Source of the DNA: Myrica gale
Taxonomy: Eukaryota; Streptophyta; Magnoliopsida; Fagales; Myricaceae
Reading direction: 5' to 3'
Assembly (NCBI GenBank): GCA_963930655.1
Contig: OZ005611.1
Coordinates: forward strand, 20,633,001-20,697,000
DNA: 64,000 nt
Each line of letters begins with the position of its first letter. The first letter of the stretch is position 1. Of this stretch, positions 35,290 to 46,863 are shown one piece after another. Below the pieces are notes generated by a model. The model was not told where the DNA came from. It ran no database searches and saw only the letters and a program-made list of their open reading frames with translations. Both the position numbers and the translations under genes were made by a program.

Positions 35290-36911
35290 AGCATGTCATC
35301 AAGAATATCTCTAGGAATCTTCAGTGCATCTGCCTCTGTCTTGAACTCATCCAGGGTCTTCTTGATTTCTTTAAACGTGTCGTCAACGTGCGTCATATGA
35401 GCCACGACTGTCTTGTTGCGCAACATCGCAACAGTGGACTCTCCTTCAAAGGTGACCCGCAGCTTGTCTTGGTATTCCCAAAGCTACGCTATCTCCTTCT
35501 CCAATTTCTCTACATGACCCTCAAGAGGCCGTAGATCGGATCTCACAGCCGTGTTGACACGGCTGACGAGGTCCGAAAATAGCTGGGCCACCTAGGGAGA
35601 AGGCACCGGAGGCGCTCCCGTCTTGAGAGATGCCTCTGATCTACTCGGTCTGGCACCGGTCGATGGATGTGCTGCTCCTCTACGGCCGCTGGTGCTTTAC
35701 GAGCGAACAGAAGTGTCAATGCCCCCTCCTGCCCCTTGCTCGTAGACAAGGTAAACTTGTTCAGTGCACTCATAACCCCCTTCCGATTCTCCCGTCAGTG
35801 ATCACGACACCCCGGGTAACAAGGAACTGAGTCAGGAACATGTCGTAAGTAGTCTAGTTGGACCCCCTAAGTAGTCCGAACCGGTTTCTCTTTTTTTTCT
35901 TAAGCTTTTTTTATTTTTTCCCTTTTTAGCTCACATTTTAAGATTAAAAAAAATTAGTTGCAAATGTCTTAAAAAAATTTAAGTACCATAAGTCAAAATA
36001 AAAAATTATAAAGTGTAAAAAAATGTTATATTTGTATTAAAAAATAAAATAAAAATATTTATTAATTATATTAAGAAATTTGGTCCAGTCCGGACTGGTT
36101 CCCAAATGGTGTGAACCGGACCGAATATGACCGGTTTTTCAAATTTAGTCCGGTCCGGACTAGATTTGGACCACTTGGACCACAAATTTGGTCCTGTTTT
36201 GCGGTCTGGTTTTGTTCAGCACTAATTCTCTAAGCCTCATTCCTGGTCAGCTCAAACATGTATAGTGGGAAATCTATCCAAATTTGTTGAACCAACAAGA
36301 GTATGCACTGAGCTCTAGCAAACGAGCACTCTGTACCATGAGTTCTGTCATCCACGTTCAGCGTCCAAATGAGGTGCAAAATCCACCAAAACTCAGTGAA
36401 CTCACTCTGCTTGATTATGTTGTCAACAACTGCATACGCGCGTCCTGTCATCAGAGTCCACAGATCTTGCTCTAATTACCTCTGCTCAGCCATCAGTCGT
36501 ACCGCCGGAAAGGAGAGAGACTTGGGTTGAGGGCAGTGTATGAAACCGACAATGACGTCTGCCCAGAATATGAACCGTACCCCTCGCACTTCCCGCTGCA
36601 ACTCAGGTGCTCTATCTACTGAGACAAGTGCACAGAAGAAATCATGCACCAGGGTTTCCATGCAAAAACCATTTACCCATGAGAGCTTATGCAGGAATCC
36701 CTGGTACTTGAAGAGCTAGTAGAGGGAATGCTCCTTGTACAACAACTCATCAAAATCTGAGAGTGTCATTGGACGCTCTTTGGCCACCAACCCCCCTTCA
36801 AGTACTCAATCAGCCTCTCCAAGATCATCGCCAGATGAGTGACCTCCTACTCTTGGGACGGCGATCCCGCCCCGATCCTCGAAGTGCGCGAACGCTTGAC
36901 TCCTGGCATTT
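35290..36911 (-). pseudogene. Broken plant transposon-protein gene in the CACTA-like element
   Basis: From an ATG at 36911 the frame starts MPGVKRSRTSRIGAGSPSQE and meets a stop. Further on, in shifting frames, come DFDELLYKEHSLY, GFCMETLVHDFFCAL, REVRGVRFIFWADVI and LTMTGRAYAVVDNII-like segments. Then comes a Leu/Lys/Glu-rich segment with SAVSTRL near 35543. This resembles the 'putative plant transposon protein' family, of unknown function and common in repeat-rich plant genomes. A small hAT-like insertion (about 35870-36226) separates the N-terminal part from the rest. Function is not inferred. Confidence 0.5.
35870..36226. mobile_element. hAT-type non-autonomous insertion, degenerate
   Basis: The left edge TAGTCCGAACCGG and right edge GGTTTTGTTCAGCACTA enclose an AT-rich core with CCGGTCCGGAC-type words, the layout of the element at 2690-3069. 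The flanks share only part of an 8-bp word, so the ends are uncertain. Confidence 0.55.
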
Positions 36912-36984
36912 TAGGTATGCTATAACAGTGTACATAAATATGTGTTAATAAATAATCACAATAGTATAATTAAAATTTGAAATA

Positions 36985-38130
36985 ATTAAGCTGCAACAAA
37001 ATGACGATCTATCGCCAAATACAACGATCGATCGCTAAATGTAACGATCAATTGCATATTTAAGCGATCGATCGCATATACAAAAACTGTGCGTTTTTAA
37101 CCTACCGATCAATCGATAAAATGTGTGATCGATCGCTGAACTTGGCGATGGACGATCAATCGTCTTCAAATAAAATGAACAATTTTAAGTAACGATCGAT
37201 CGATCACACCTGCGATCAATCGTCAACAAATCCAAACAAACAGTTTCAATCGCCGATCGAGCATCTAAAGATCGATCGTTGAACTCAAACGATGGATCGT
37301 CATTTCTCACCAACAACATAACGATGGATTGCCTTGAACACACGATCGATCATCGCGGGGACGACTCGAAAAAAATTACAGTTCCTATAATAACCCCAAT
37401 AATACCAAAAATACCCCAAATTGATCCCTAAACAATCATAAACTCCTAAAACATACATTAATACTAAAAAAACTACATTATTATGGACCTAAATGGATCA
37501 TATGGCATATTTAAAAAACGAATATAAAACCGCTTAAAAAACAACGTAAGTACGTACCTTTGACGTGGATGACAGCGGGAGAATATTCTACACACTTTGG
37601 AAGACAATGCAGCACAAACTTGATTGTAGAAAGTTGAGAGGATTTGGTGAGAATTTGTGAAGATAACCAGTAAAAATGAGTTCGACGGTTTCATATAATC
37701 GTTCGAGACGATCGATCAATACTTTTGCCGATCGATCGTGTTCAGTTCCAACACGTGGCGCTTTACCGTGCGTTGGATAAACAATCGATCGTACATTCAA
37801 CGATTGAACGACGATTCAAAAAAGTGACGGTTACATAACACGTGGTAGAATTTCATTCGCTGCATCAATGATTGATTAGTATAATATAACGTTCGATCGA
37901 CGTCTCGCATTTCCTTACTGTTACACATAAGACACTGATCGATCACTATACATTGTCACGTGTTAATTTTTAAAAGATCGATCAGTTTATGTACTACTGA
38001 TTGATCGATAGTGGTGACGACGTAATTTCGTCTCCAAACAATTTGTATTTTGTGACGGAGCGTTTCGTCATAAAAGTAACGATCGATCGTTTATGTACCG
38101 ATTGATCGTTGTGTGATGAAACTTTCGTTA
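36985..38130. repeat. GATCGATC palindrome clusters, right
   Basis: Two clusters, about 36990-37370 and 37690-38130, of CGATCGATCG-like sites on both strands, followed up to 38248 by TTTCGTCAC words. This mirrors the left cluster. Confidence 0.82.
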
Positions 38131-38248
38131 AAAAAAATTAACTTTTAGTGACAAAAATTTTATTTCGTCACAAAAAAAAAAGACTTTTAGTGGCGACATT
38201 CATTTCGTCACGAGAATTTTGTCACTAAATACCAAATTTTTAGTAGTG

Positions 38249-41083
38249 AGTCCGTAGAGGAAACGAGTTGTCTCCTTCCAACACAGGGCCTGATGTGTGG
38301 GAGAGAGATTGTTAGGATTAATCTCACATCGGTTGTGGAAAGGGTCGGTGGTCAGTGTGAGTGAGAAACCCACCTATTGAACTAGCTTTTAGAGTTTAAA
38401 AGACCCAAGACCACACATCACTTATCACCGAGAGGAAAGTCGGATGGAGAGGGTTAGTATGTTAGGGTTTCTCTCTCCATTCGAATTTGGGGCTCTTTTT
38501 CTGTGGGGACGGCGGGAGAGAGCTGAGTTTTGGGTGGTCTGATTTTTTTGGCTGACATGTATAAAATTTTATGACGTGGTAGAGAGCCCAACTTGAATTA
38601 TGTGACCTGCTATATGTGACATGTGTCCGTATTTGGTTGGATAATTCGGGTCAAATATTGGCCAGCTCAGCAGTTACTATTGGCAGGCCAACCTGACGGA
38701 AGGATTAACTTTTTATGATCTCAGAGATCAATTTGTAAAAGTCATATATTTCCGAGACTAATTTGTTAACTCGTGTCACTAAGTTAACATCAGAAGGACT
38801 TGTATTGTAATTAGACTTGAAAACCTAACACATACAATTGCACAATTTGAGGCAACTTTTACTCGGAAGAAAAAAAAAAGACGCAACTTAAGGTGTAAGA
38901 TTGGTGAAATAGGAATTTAATGCAATAAATAAATCGAGACGGTCCAAAATGTCTACATGGGGACAGATGTTTCGGTCATATGCAGAATGGTCGACTTATA
39001 GAGAGGTCTAAGCAACCATATTTCGAACATTTTTCTGCACGAGTTATGGAATGTAGAGTTGTAGGAGCTATGACAACATGTTGTTGAATTTAGAGTAACT
39101 ACAGCCCGAGTATAACCTGACCTGATCTACTAATAAAAATGGCTAATGCAATTGGGTTCTTTTCATTTTTTTTCTTTGAAGTCATTGTTGGTCCGCTTTG
39201 ACAGCTCTGCACCGATGCAACGCAACAACAAAACCGACATCTTGCGTGTGGACAAAGAAGATCTATAGATGAAATCTCTTACTTTCAAAATTAATTATAT
39301 TATTGTAGAGCTGTGATGACAGTCCCCTTCTTATGAGTGATAGCTATAGTTAGATCCGGACATTATACAATGGGTAGAGATTCTTATAATCACGTCAGGA
39401 CATTTTTAACCTTTTTAACAATAAAAAAGAAAAAAAGTTTGACTAATCAGCTTTATGCGTACATTGTACTTCCAGCACTCTGATCGTGCTTGTGCGTGTA
39501 CGTGGATAAGCAATTGAAAGTGGCGTGCAGAAGAAAGGAGACATGCCCGTTCAAATTGGTTGTCTTCTCAAAAGGTTAATCGCAGTGTGAGCCAAGATCT
39601 TTGAGATTTCATCGGAGAATGCTGGGCCCTACACGTGATGCCAAAACGTTGATGGATTTTAAACAAAGACGCCAGCTGAGCGGAGTTAGATGAGGTGTTG
39701 GTAAACGTCCTTGAACACATATCCTCTGTATCTATCTTATCTCTATAAATTAACAGCCTTTTACAAGCAACCCCATATGAGTAGATATTAAAACCATTTG
39801 AGTGTATACGTGTAACTTCATAAGATTCACATGCGTGCATACTCATCGGGGTCTCCCCAATCACAGGGTTTAAAGTGTGACACTAACTAAATTCCTGATC
39901 TTCCATTAATTATAATGTCTCGTAAGAATGTGACGTCCACTAAATTAAATTATAGAGAAAGGCAACCTCGTAGCCGAATTCGAACTGTCAGGAAGGTGTT
40001 GGATTAATTAGTCGTTAATTGGGATATGCCCCGTTGTCCAAGTAATATATACCGTGTAATACAATATTACAAGAGTTTCAGTCCCTCGAAAAGAATCTAA
40101 CATGAAGGAAGAACCACAAGAAATGGAGAATTTTTGGGGCCTAAGAAATCCAAAGGAAATTATAGGAATGTCCAAATCATTATCATTTGGAAGGCATCCC
40201 AATGACTAGAATTATACCCAGAGCTACTAGCTGTGTGCATTTAATTATAATGCAGCTAGGCTCAAAGACAAAGTTGCGTGAAAAGTATGCAAGCTTTCAG
40301 AATTCAGCAATAATTAAATATGTTGCATATAGTGCTATATATTAATCTCCTCTGGAGATGCTTGATTGCAGGAACAAAGCTACTAATTAGATGCCTCCTT
40401 CCCAAAAAAAAAAACTTATATATTCTTTAATCCCACTTCAAAGCATCCCATCTAAAATGTCTTCTGTCTCATAGATAGGTGGAATCAATTTAGATTTTGT
40501 ATAATACCAACATGTAAATATTGTTGCAAGAAACAAATAAGCTTGTCCTTAGGACTAAAAAAAATCATTTGGGTCCTGAGAAAGTTAAGATTTTATTGTG
40601 AAATTAAATGTTTTGGACCTTTCTCACCAGATTAATTTATTTGGGGACTTCGGTCCAACTAGCTAGGCACCAGATCAGTCCAAATAGAAACTTTATGTCT
40701 AATGACCTTTCTCACATGATCTCCCGCTCGCTCCTCCACCACCACCTTTTGCCTTCGTTTGCCGGTGCTGGTGTGGACACTCCTCCAAGAAAGTGGGATC
40801 GAGGTGCTCGATCACCTCCCTTTTCCGATGACTGAAACTGTTGTTCACGGAGAGGCTAAATTTTGCTCCGATCTTTAGATCCGAAGTAGAAATTATGGAC
40901 ATCTTAGCCCATTTGTATGTAGGTTTTTTAAGGCCTACTACTGGATTGTGAGCTTTTAAGACCTATCGGTATACCGTATATGGCCCTTAGGTCTTAGTTA
41001 TTATTGTAATGGGCCTTGTGCCTCTTTTAATTGAAAGTGGGCATGGAGTCCTGTTTGTATTCATGGCTTATGTAATATTTTGG
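38249..41083. other. Intergenic DNA without supported genes
   Basis: At about 38309 a TGTTAGGATTAATCTCACAT motif looks like the start of a small LTR-type repeat, but no partner was found. A minus-strand frame of 98 codons at 39568-39864 is long for the region but has no recognisable domain. The remainder is unremarkable. Confidence 0.4.
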
Positions 41084-41300
41084 AAAATTGACAATATGAT
41101 CAATAAGTTTATATCAAGTTGACGATTTAGTTACTATGTTTTATTTTTTACTTTATGGTCACTGAGTCTATACCCGTGTGACGATATGGTCATTCCGTCT
41201 ATATTCCTTCAATTCATTTAACGGAATCTCATGCTACGTCAGTCTTTAAACACATCAGCTGTTTAATGTGAATCAGCTCTCTTATGATTTTTATTCTATC
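41084..41300 (+). repeat. Left outer inverted repeat of the Mutator-like element
   Basis: Contains AAATTGACAATATGATCA, TTTTATTTTTTACTTTATGG and CCGTGTGACGATATGGTCAT. All recur in inverse orientation, with mismatches, at 45960-46156. Confidence 0.82.
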
Positions 41301-41362
41301 CGCACTGTTTCATTGAACACCGTTTCTGTATCCTCCATCATAAACAAACTGACAACAAAAAC

Positions 41363-42364
41363 ATGAACTTCGTCTTAACCTTTCTCGTCCCACTTACTCT
41401 TTATCTCTTTTCCCTCTTAGTCATCTTTCTCTTCTTCAAACAGATCACTTACTTGCGCGAGAGAAAAGGGGTCCCCGGCACTACAATTGGCAAAAAACTT
41501 TTCGACGACCACAACCTCATTTACTCTTCGGCTTCCCACTGGTTTCGTCGATCATCACGATTAGGTCTTCGACATTTTCTATTATTTTGAATGAACAAGA
41601 TGGGATTCTTATCCTAACATGAAGGGATCTGTGTCGGCTACCATTATATTATAAGTGGAGTAGCTGAAATGTGCATGTTCGTTACTGCAAAAACATGTTG
41701 ATTCTTTCAAGAAATAGAAAATGGAGAAATATCATAGATTGGCATTACTTTTCTACCTTATTTGTCGTCCATGGACATAGAAATGATCAGGAAGAGCTTT
41801 CAACGAAATTTACCGGATAAGAATAAAGCAAATAGCGGATAAAGGAAACCCAAAGATTCATTTAATGGCACTAGTTTCAGACCAGAACTTTATTCGGTTC
41901 GCATAGTTGTTCTCTCTTGTCAATATCACATCCATTAAAATGAAAACAGAGCAAGAAAAACAAACCAAAGAGGCAAAGATCAGTGACGTTGGCCTCTGGC
42001 TTCTCTATGTTGGCCAACTTCTCGAACACAAAGTTCTTGGCTTTATCCAGCAACTGAGACATGATTTCAGATAAAGGAAACGAGAGTTGGAAGAAAGGCA
42101 AAATATAAGAAACGGTCTAAGATCTCTGCGTTGCACATCTTTAACGGGAAACGATCATCTTGTAAATGCTTGTCATTCTTTTACGATTCCTCATTCATTG
42201 TCTTCATCCGCGACACTAAGCTCTCCCACAAGATCTTCGCCAATGTGTCTTCCTACTCGTAGGCCACCCTTTTGGCAAAAAATCTCTTCGGCAACCACAA
42301 CCTCATTTACATGATGGGCCAGGATCACAAGGATATCTGGCCAGATGCATCCAGACCTGTGGTC
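41363..42364 (+). pseudogene. Captured CYP710A-type cytochrome P450 fragments
   Basis: Two scrambled pieces of the N-terminal third of CYP710A (sterol C-22 desaturase, which makes stigmasterol in the ER). Piece one (41363-41590) starts with a membrane-anchor-like stretch and reads FFKQITYLRERKGVPGT. It then jumps straight to IGKKLFDDHNLIYSS, skipping the sequence that should lie between. Piece two (about 42160-42364) reads FIVFIRDTKLSHKIFANV, then GHPFGKK and, after a frameshift, NLFGNHNLIYMMGQDHKD. The GKKLFGDHNLIYM-type motif is characteristic of CYP710A. The heme-binding region is absent, so no enzyme can be made. The same motif appears in both pieces, so two captures or an internal duplication occurred. 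Confidence 0.82.
41979..42062 (-). pseudogene. Captured first exon of a LEA14-type (LEA_2) gene
   Basis: From an ATG at 42062 the minus strand reads MSQLLDKAKNFVFEKLANIE, then KPEANVTD, the N-terminus of LEA14-type desiccation-related proteins. Similarity stops after about 28 residues, near where an intron would begin. It lies between the two CYP710A pieces on the opposite strand, so it is a separate capture. No product of this fragment is expected to be functional. Confidence 0.8.
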
Positions 42365-44638
42365 TAAATTAAATCCCATGGAATGAACGATAGAGAGGCC
42401 TACACGTCATTTAATGAGGCCTCTTTATCGTAGGCTCGGCTCGGCTCTTTGATGAGTGAGTCAGGTGTGCGTTCAGACCCACTTTTTTGTCTCTACATCT
42501 GTACCGGTCGGACCACTATAATTTATGTGTGACCACACCTCCGACTACTGCGGCGCTAATACGTGTTTTCATCCATTTTATTCTCAAATCCCTCATTTCA
42601 AATCTCATTTCTAAATCCCCAAATCCCTACCTTCGAATCCCTAGACTTGACAAAACCAAAAAGGTTAGAAGGTCTCATTGTCTATGCTTCAAAGTTATTC
42701 TCTCCTTTTCCTTGGGTAAGTTTCAAAAGTATTTGTTTAGCTTGTTTTTAAACTTTTGTTTCTTTTGAGTTGTTTAGTTTGTATATTTTCACTTAAAGAG
42801 AGAAAATCAGTGGGTTTGTATGTATTCACTTAAAAAGAGAGAATCCGAGCAAACATAGAGAGAATTTGATGTTTCTTGTCTGTAGCTTCTTGTTTATATT
42901 CATATAGTTGATGCGACAGTGAGAGTAAAGAGAGAGAAAGTTTGATGTTTTTTGTCTATATGTTGTGACACTCGAAAGTGAGATTTTTTAAAGAGTATGT
43001 GGTATGACGCTAGTGATCTAACTTTAAAATAGTTTACTGTGAATGAGTGTGTGGTTCGACGCTAGTGGTCTAACGTACTAATTGAAAATGATGGGTATAC
43101 TTCATTTCAAATTACTTGATAAACGAGTGGTCTAACTTGTCTAGTGGTCTGACGCTAGTGGTCTAACTTGTCTAGTGGCAGGTTGGTTGTGTAGATTTAC
43201 TCTAAGTACCACGCTTCCAATGAGTTCATTTATCGTATTTGCAAGCTGGCAATTAACACATTCTGTAAGGAGATTTAAAAGAATAAAAGTAATTTTAAAT
43301 GGGTAAAGGCCAAAACATTGCAACCTGGAAGCTAATAAGCTAATCAAAATATTTTCTCTACAACTGATGACCAAGAACTATCAGCTTTGTCTTCATGTTC
43401 TGCAACCTCACATCTTTATGTTGGACTACGTTCCTTGCTGCCTAAAATCTTGAGCCTGCAACACCATATAGTTGGAAAATCATATACCATCATAAACAAA
43501 TGGAAAAAAATAAAAATAACTAACTACAAAACTAAGTGAGACGTGATATTGTGGAAAATACCTCAATTATCACTTAGGGCGTTGGAAATATTTGTCAATG
43601 ATGTCTTGCAACTTCTTGATGTTGTCCTGAATTTGTTCCTGACCATTTTCTTTGTCCTGATCAATGATAGGTGATAGGACAATGTCCTGATCGGTGATAG
43701 GTGAAACAGATGTTCTACAAGTAGGCGAAGAAGACAAATACCCTATTACGAGCTGTTGAGGCGAAAAGCTATCTTGCAAGGCGATCACAATCCCAATAGA
43801 TAATTATATAGTTGATGATCAATAGAGTTTTTAAAACCTAAATTATAAGCTAGATGTACAACAAAGGAATAATTAAACAAACAATAAAGAAGACAATTTT
43901 GAATCTGTCACATCGCCATAAAGAGCGTATGAGTGCCTATGGGGAAGGAAATAAATAAGGCAATTTTGAATCTGTCAATCCTGGGTAATCTTTTTTCCAA
44001 AATATTTCTTATGAACTGAAAACATTAGAAAATACAGAAGTATCTTTCATATTTCTGTCATTAAAGTCTCTTAAACCTTCAAATTGTAGGGAGTGGCTAA
44101 TCTTGGTACATCCATACGTGTTGGACGTGAAAATTAGAAAAAAGGCAAAGGTACTGTCTAATTCTCTTGAAACACCAATTAAATGATATAGGAAAAAAGC
44201 AGAGATAATATCCAAATTAAACTTCCTTCGTATTCTATATCTAGAGAAGAGTAATAGCATTTTGGCATCTAACCTTACAATTCTCCAAAGTCTAGGAAGA
44301 TCGCAATTCTTTAAGTGATCAACTTCAGTAATAGACTGTGATTGAACTGACTATTAAAAACATACATGACTTAACAAAGGAATATTTTTTAAATTGAAAT
44401 GAACATGCTATCAATGAATAATGTGACTCCTGTGAGTCCCTGCTAATCTTTTACTCCTGGAAAAGCATTATTGTGTGCATTTATTTCTACTCAGTCAAAT
44501 TGATTGCATTTTAAAAAAAATACCACCCTTTACTTCCTGACTTTCCATTTATTTCTTCTCCTCACCTTTTATTGAATTATGAAAATTGTCTGTATTTTTA
44601 TTTCTAAACCTTTTTTATGTTATCTACTATTGCGTTAG
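42365..44638. other. Interior of the Mutator-like element, unassigned
   Basis: The inner inverted-arm segment (about 42365-42600) is followed by DNA with repeated 'gacgctagtggtctaac' words near 43000-43180. On the minus strand, a CTCCTTACAG acceptor near 43264 precedes an exon-like stretch (about 43263-43180), and open frames at 43570-43788 and 44009-44260 look exon-like. I could not identify their source; they may be further captured fragments. Confidence 0.4.
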
Positions 44639-44760
44639 GATACTTGGAAGATCGGCGTCCAGCTTCAAACATGGATCCTTTTGTTGTGATCTCACTACTA
44701 GCAAAAACTACAATACTGTGGGAACCAACATTGGAGGTTGAGGCTCACAATTTATTGCTA
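44639..44760 (+). pseudogene. Captured last exon of plastid glutamine synthetase (GS2)
   Basis: After an intron-like acceptor (TTGCGTTAG) the plus strand reads [17 protein letters not shown], then [25 protein letters not shown] is the strongly conserved C-terminal motif of plant glutamine synthetase. The extension WEPTLE.EA is found in the plastid isoform (GLN2), not in cytosolic forms. A few conserved positions are altered (for example SLLAKTT for SMIAETT), consistent with decay. Catalytic parts are absent. This is the third unrelated host gene fragment within one element. Confidence 0.87.
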
Positions 44761-45959
44761 AAATCTGGTCAAACCATATTGTGCAGAAATGTAGGAGAAG
44801 CAGAACTCCAGTCAATCCAGTCAAACCTTTTGTAACATTAAAACCTCAATCCTACATTACAGCAAAGAAAACAGAAATTATATAGGGCTTACCATTAATG
44901 TGGCCACTACAACAACTCAAAATCCCCACATTCTTAACTAGAAGATCTGAACCTAACAGAAAACAAGATCAAACAACAAATGTTAGTAAATCGAGTGAGA
45001 TGCCATAGAGAGAGAGACAGAGAGATAAAACCAACGAGGTGAGTGATGTAGAGATGAGTTGAGGGAGAGAGCCATCGTGGAGAATGGAGAGTGACCAAGA
45101 GATTTTGAAATGGGGTGATTTGAGGGTTTTGAAACGTCGAATGATTTTGAAATGAGTTTTAAATTGTCAAGGGATTTTGAAAAAGCAGTTGTGTCAGTCA
45201 GAGGTGTGATCGCACGTAAATTATAGTGGTTCGACCGGTACAGATGTGGAGACAAAAAAAAGGGGTCTGGGCGCACCTGACTCACTTAGCAAAGAGCCGA
45301 GTCGAGCCAACGACATAGAGACCTCATTAAATGACGTGGAGGTCTCTCTGTCATCCGCAGATATGGATGCGTCTGGACTTGTACGATCTGGATTGAATCC
45401 AGACGCTATCCGCATTCGGTATCATATCTTTTGTACTTAATAGATTATTGGGCGTCTAGTGCATATATTAGATTTTTAACTATCTGCTTTTCTTTTTGTA
45501 GCACTAGATTTGTAGCTATCAAACTTTATTTATAAAAGTTTGCAAGAGTGACCAACTGTTTTTCACTTTTCCTATTGGTTTGATGGTGTTGATTTCTTAA
45601 CTTTACGTTGTCGTTCATGTAGTAATTGTGGACACCTGCTGTCAATGGTCAAATAATCGGCTTTGCTACTACCTCCAGTTTATCCTCCTTATCGATAATT
45701 TTCATCTATACAACACCTTTCCTCAGTGAAGAACACGAGTTCTGAACTTTCCCAAGGTTATCTGTATGTTGGATGCTTTACAGAGGAAGTGCGATCAAGT
45801 ATATTGAGGTACGTAAGGTACCGAGCTCTGGCGACCATGGTGCCCCAAATAGCAGCGGAGGACTTCTCGTTGATCGATAATTACAACAGTGTGTGGCCAT
45901 GTTTTTTTTCTGTTTGTTTAGGGTGGAGGATACATTAAACGATGCATTTTGAGAGAATT

Positions 45960-46156
45960 GGCCGGTGATTCACAATAATTGGTGCTGACGTGTTTAAAAG
46001 CTAACATGGAATGAGATTACATTAAATGAATTAACAGAATATGGACGGAATGACCATATCGTCACACGGGTATGGACTCATGATCATAAAGTAAAAAATA
46101 AAACCTAATGCTAAATCGTCCGTAGATATAAACTTAGTGATCATATTGTCAATTTT
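45960..46156 (-). repeat. Right outer inverted repeat of the Mutator-like element
   Basis: Inverse counterpart of 41084-41300, ending ...TGATCATATTGTCAATTTT. Divergence between the arms is noticeable, so the element is not a very recent arrival. Confidence 0.82.
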
Positions 46157-46854
46157 ATGTGAAATAAAATTCGCAATTATCAAAAAGAAAAAGAACCTCT
46201 CTCACGAAAATACATGCGTCAATAATAAACCACATACTTCAAAAATAGTCGCGCTTATATACATTAATATGTCTGAAAAAATAAGCAAATAGTTCAACGA
46301 TTTGAACATTGCCGAGCCATCTTCTGAGGTTAACTTGCTAAGCTAGTAAACCTACTCGATCGAAACAAATTAATTAGCTGTTAGCAATGTACTTACCCAA
46401 TTATATTCTTCATATATTATATGATTAATTAGTCACTAAAATAATCGTTGGTTTTGACTCGTTATCAAAAGCTTAGCTTGTTTTGTTACAAATGGTATTA
46501 CTAGCTACTACCTACTACCTACGTGTTTTCATATTGAGAAGAGCTGGCATACACTCGGGAGGGATTAATTTTTAATGATTTTTCTACCATGTAAATGTAC
46601 TGCTGACAAATTAATATCTGCATCGTTAACTTAAATATTACAAAGATTTCCCAAATCGGCCTCTATGATATTATATTTTTCTCGAGGATTTCAGTCATAA
46701 ATTCTAAGCATGCCTACTTCATTATTTTCTGCAATTACTCGGCCATGCCACAAACTTATTTCGGTTAGAATATTTTATGATTATGATAAAATATTGTTAG
46801 AATATTTTATTTTTATTATTATTATTATTATTATTTCCGATTGTGATTTTATCT
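46157..46854. other. AT-rich intergenic DNA
   Basis: No gene. An ATT microsatellite lies at about 46812-46836. A stretch at about 46744 (TGCCACAAACTTATTTCGG) recurs at 47221, on the other side of the next MITE. Confidence 0.45.
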
Positions 46855-46863
46855 TTAAATTTA

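Larger units (their letters stand above)
31055..38248 (-). mobile_element. Decayed CACTA-like element rich in GATCGATC palindromes
   Basis: The right end reads ...CCAAATTTTTAGTAGTG at 38248, the complement of a CACTACTAAAAA-type CACTA terminus. Next to it are repeated TTTCGTCAC/GTGACGAAA subterminal words. Inside are a transposase_24-type gene, known from En/Spm (CACTA) elements, and dense clusters of CGATCGATCG-like palindromes. I could not find the matching left terminus: GATC-rich DNA simply starts near 31061. The left boundary is therefore approximate and the element probably truncated. No TNP2-type transposase is visible. Confidence 0.62.
41084..46156. mobile_element. Long-TIR Mutator-like element carrying fragments of three host genes
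   Basis: AAAATTGACAATATGATCA at the left (41084) recurs inverted at the right, ending at 46156. The outer arms match over roughly 200 bp (41084-41300 against 45960-46156). A second matched pair joins about 42360-42600 to about 45100-45440, including a shared word for TACCGGTCGGACCACTATAA in inverse. Long inverted arms and captured gene pieces indicate a non-autonomous Mutator-like (Pack-MULE) element of about 5.1 kb. No transposase is seen and I found no convincing 9-bp target duplication. Inside are pieces of CYP710A, LEA14 and plastid glutamine synthetase. Confidence 0.75.

Noticed and set aside
38305-38420. TGTTAGGATTAATCTCACAT as the start of a second TRIM or solo LTR
   Set aside because: No second LTR, primer site or target duplication could be found nearby.
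39568-39864. A 98-codon minus-strand frame that might be a kinase or ankyrin fragment
   Set aside because: I could not place any conserved motif with confidence, and splice sites or promoter features are lacking.
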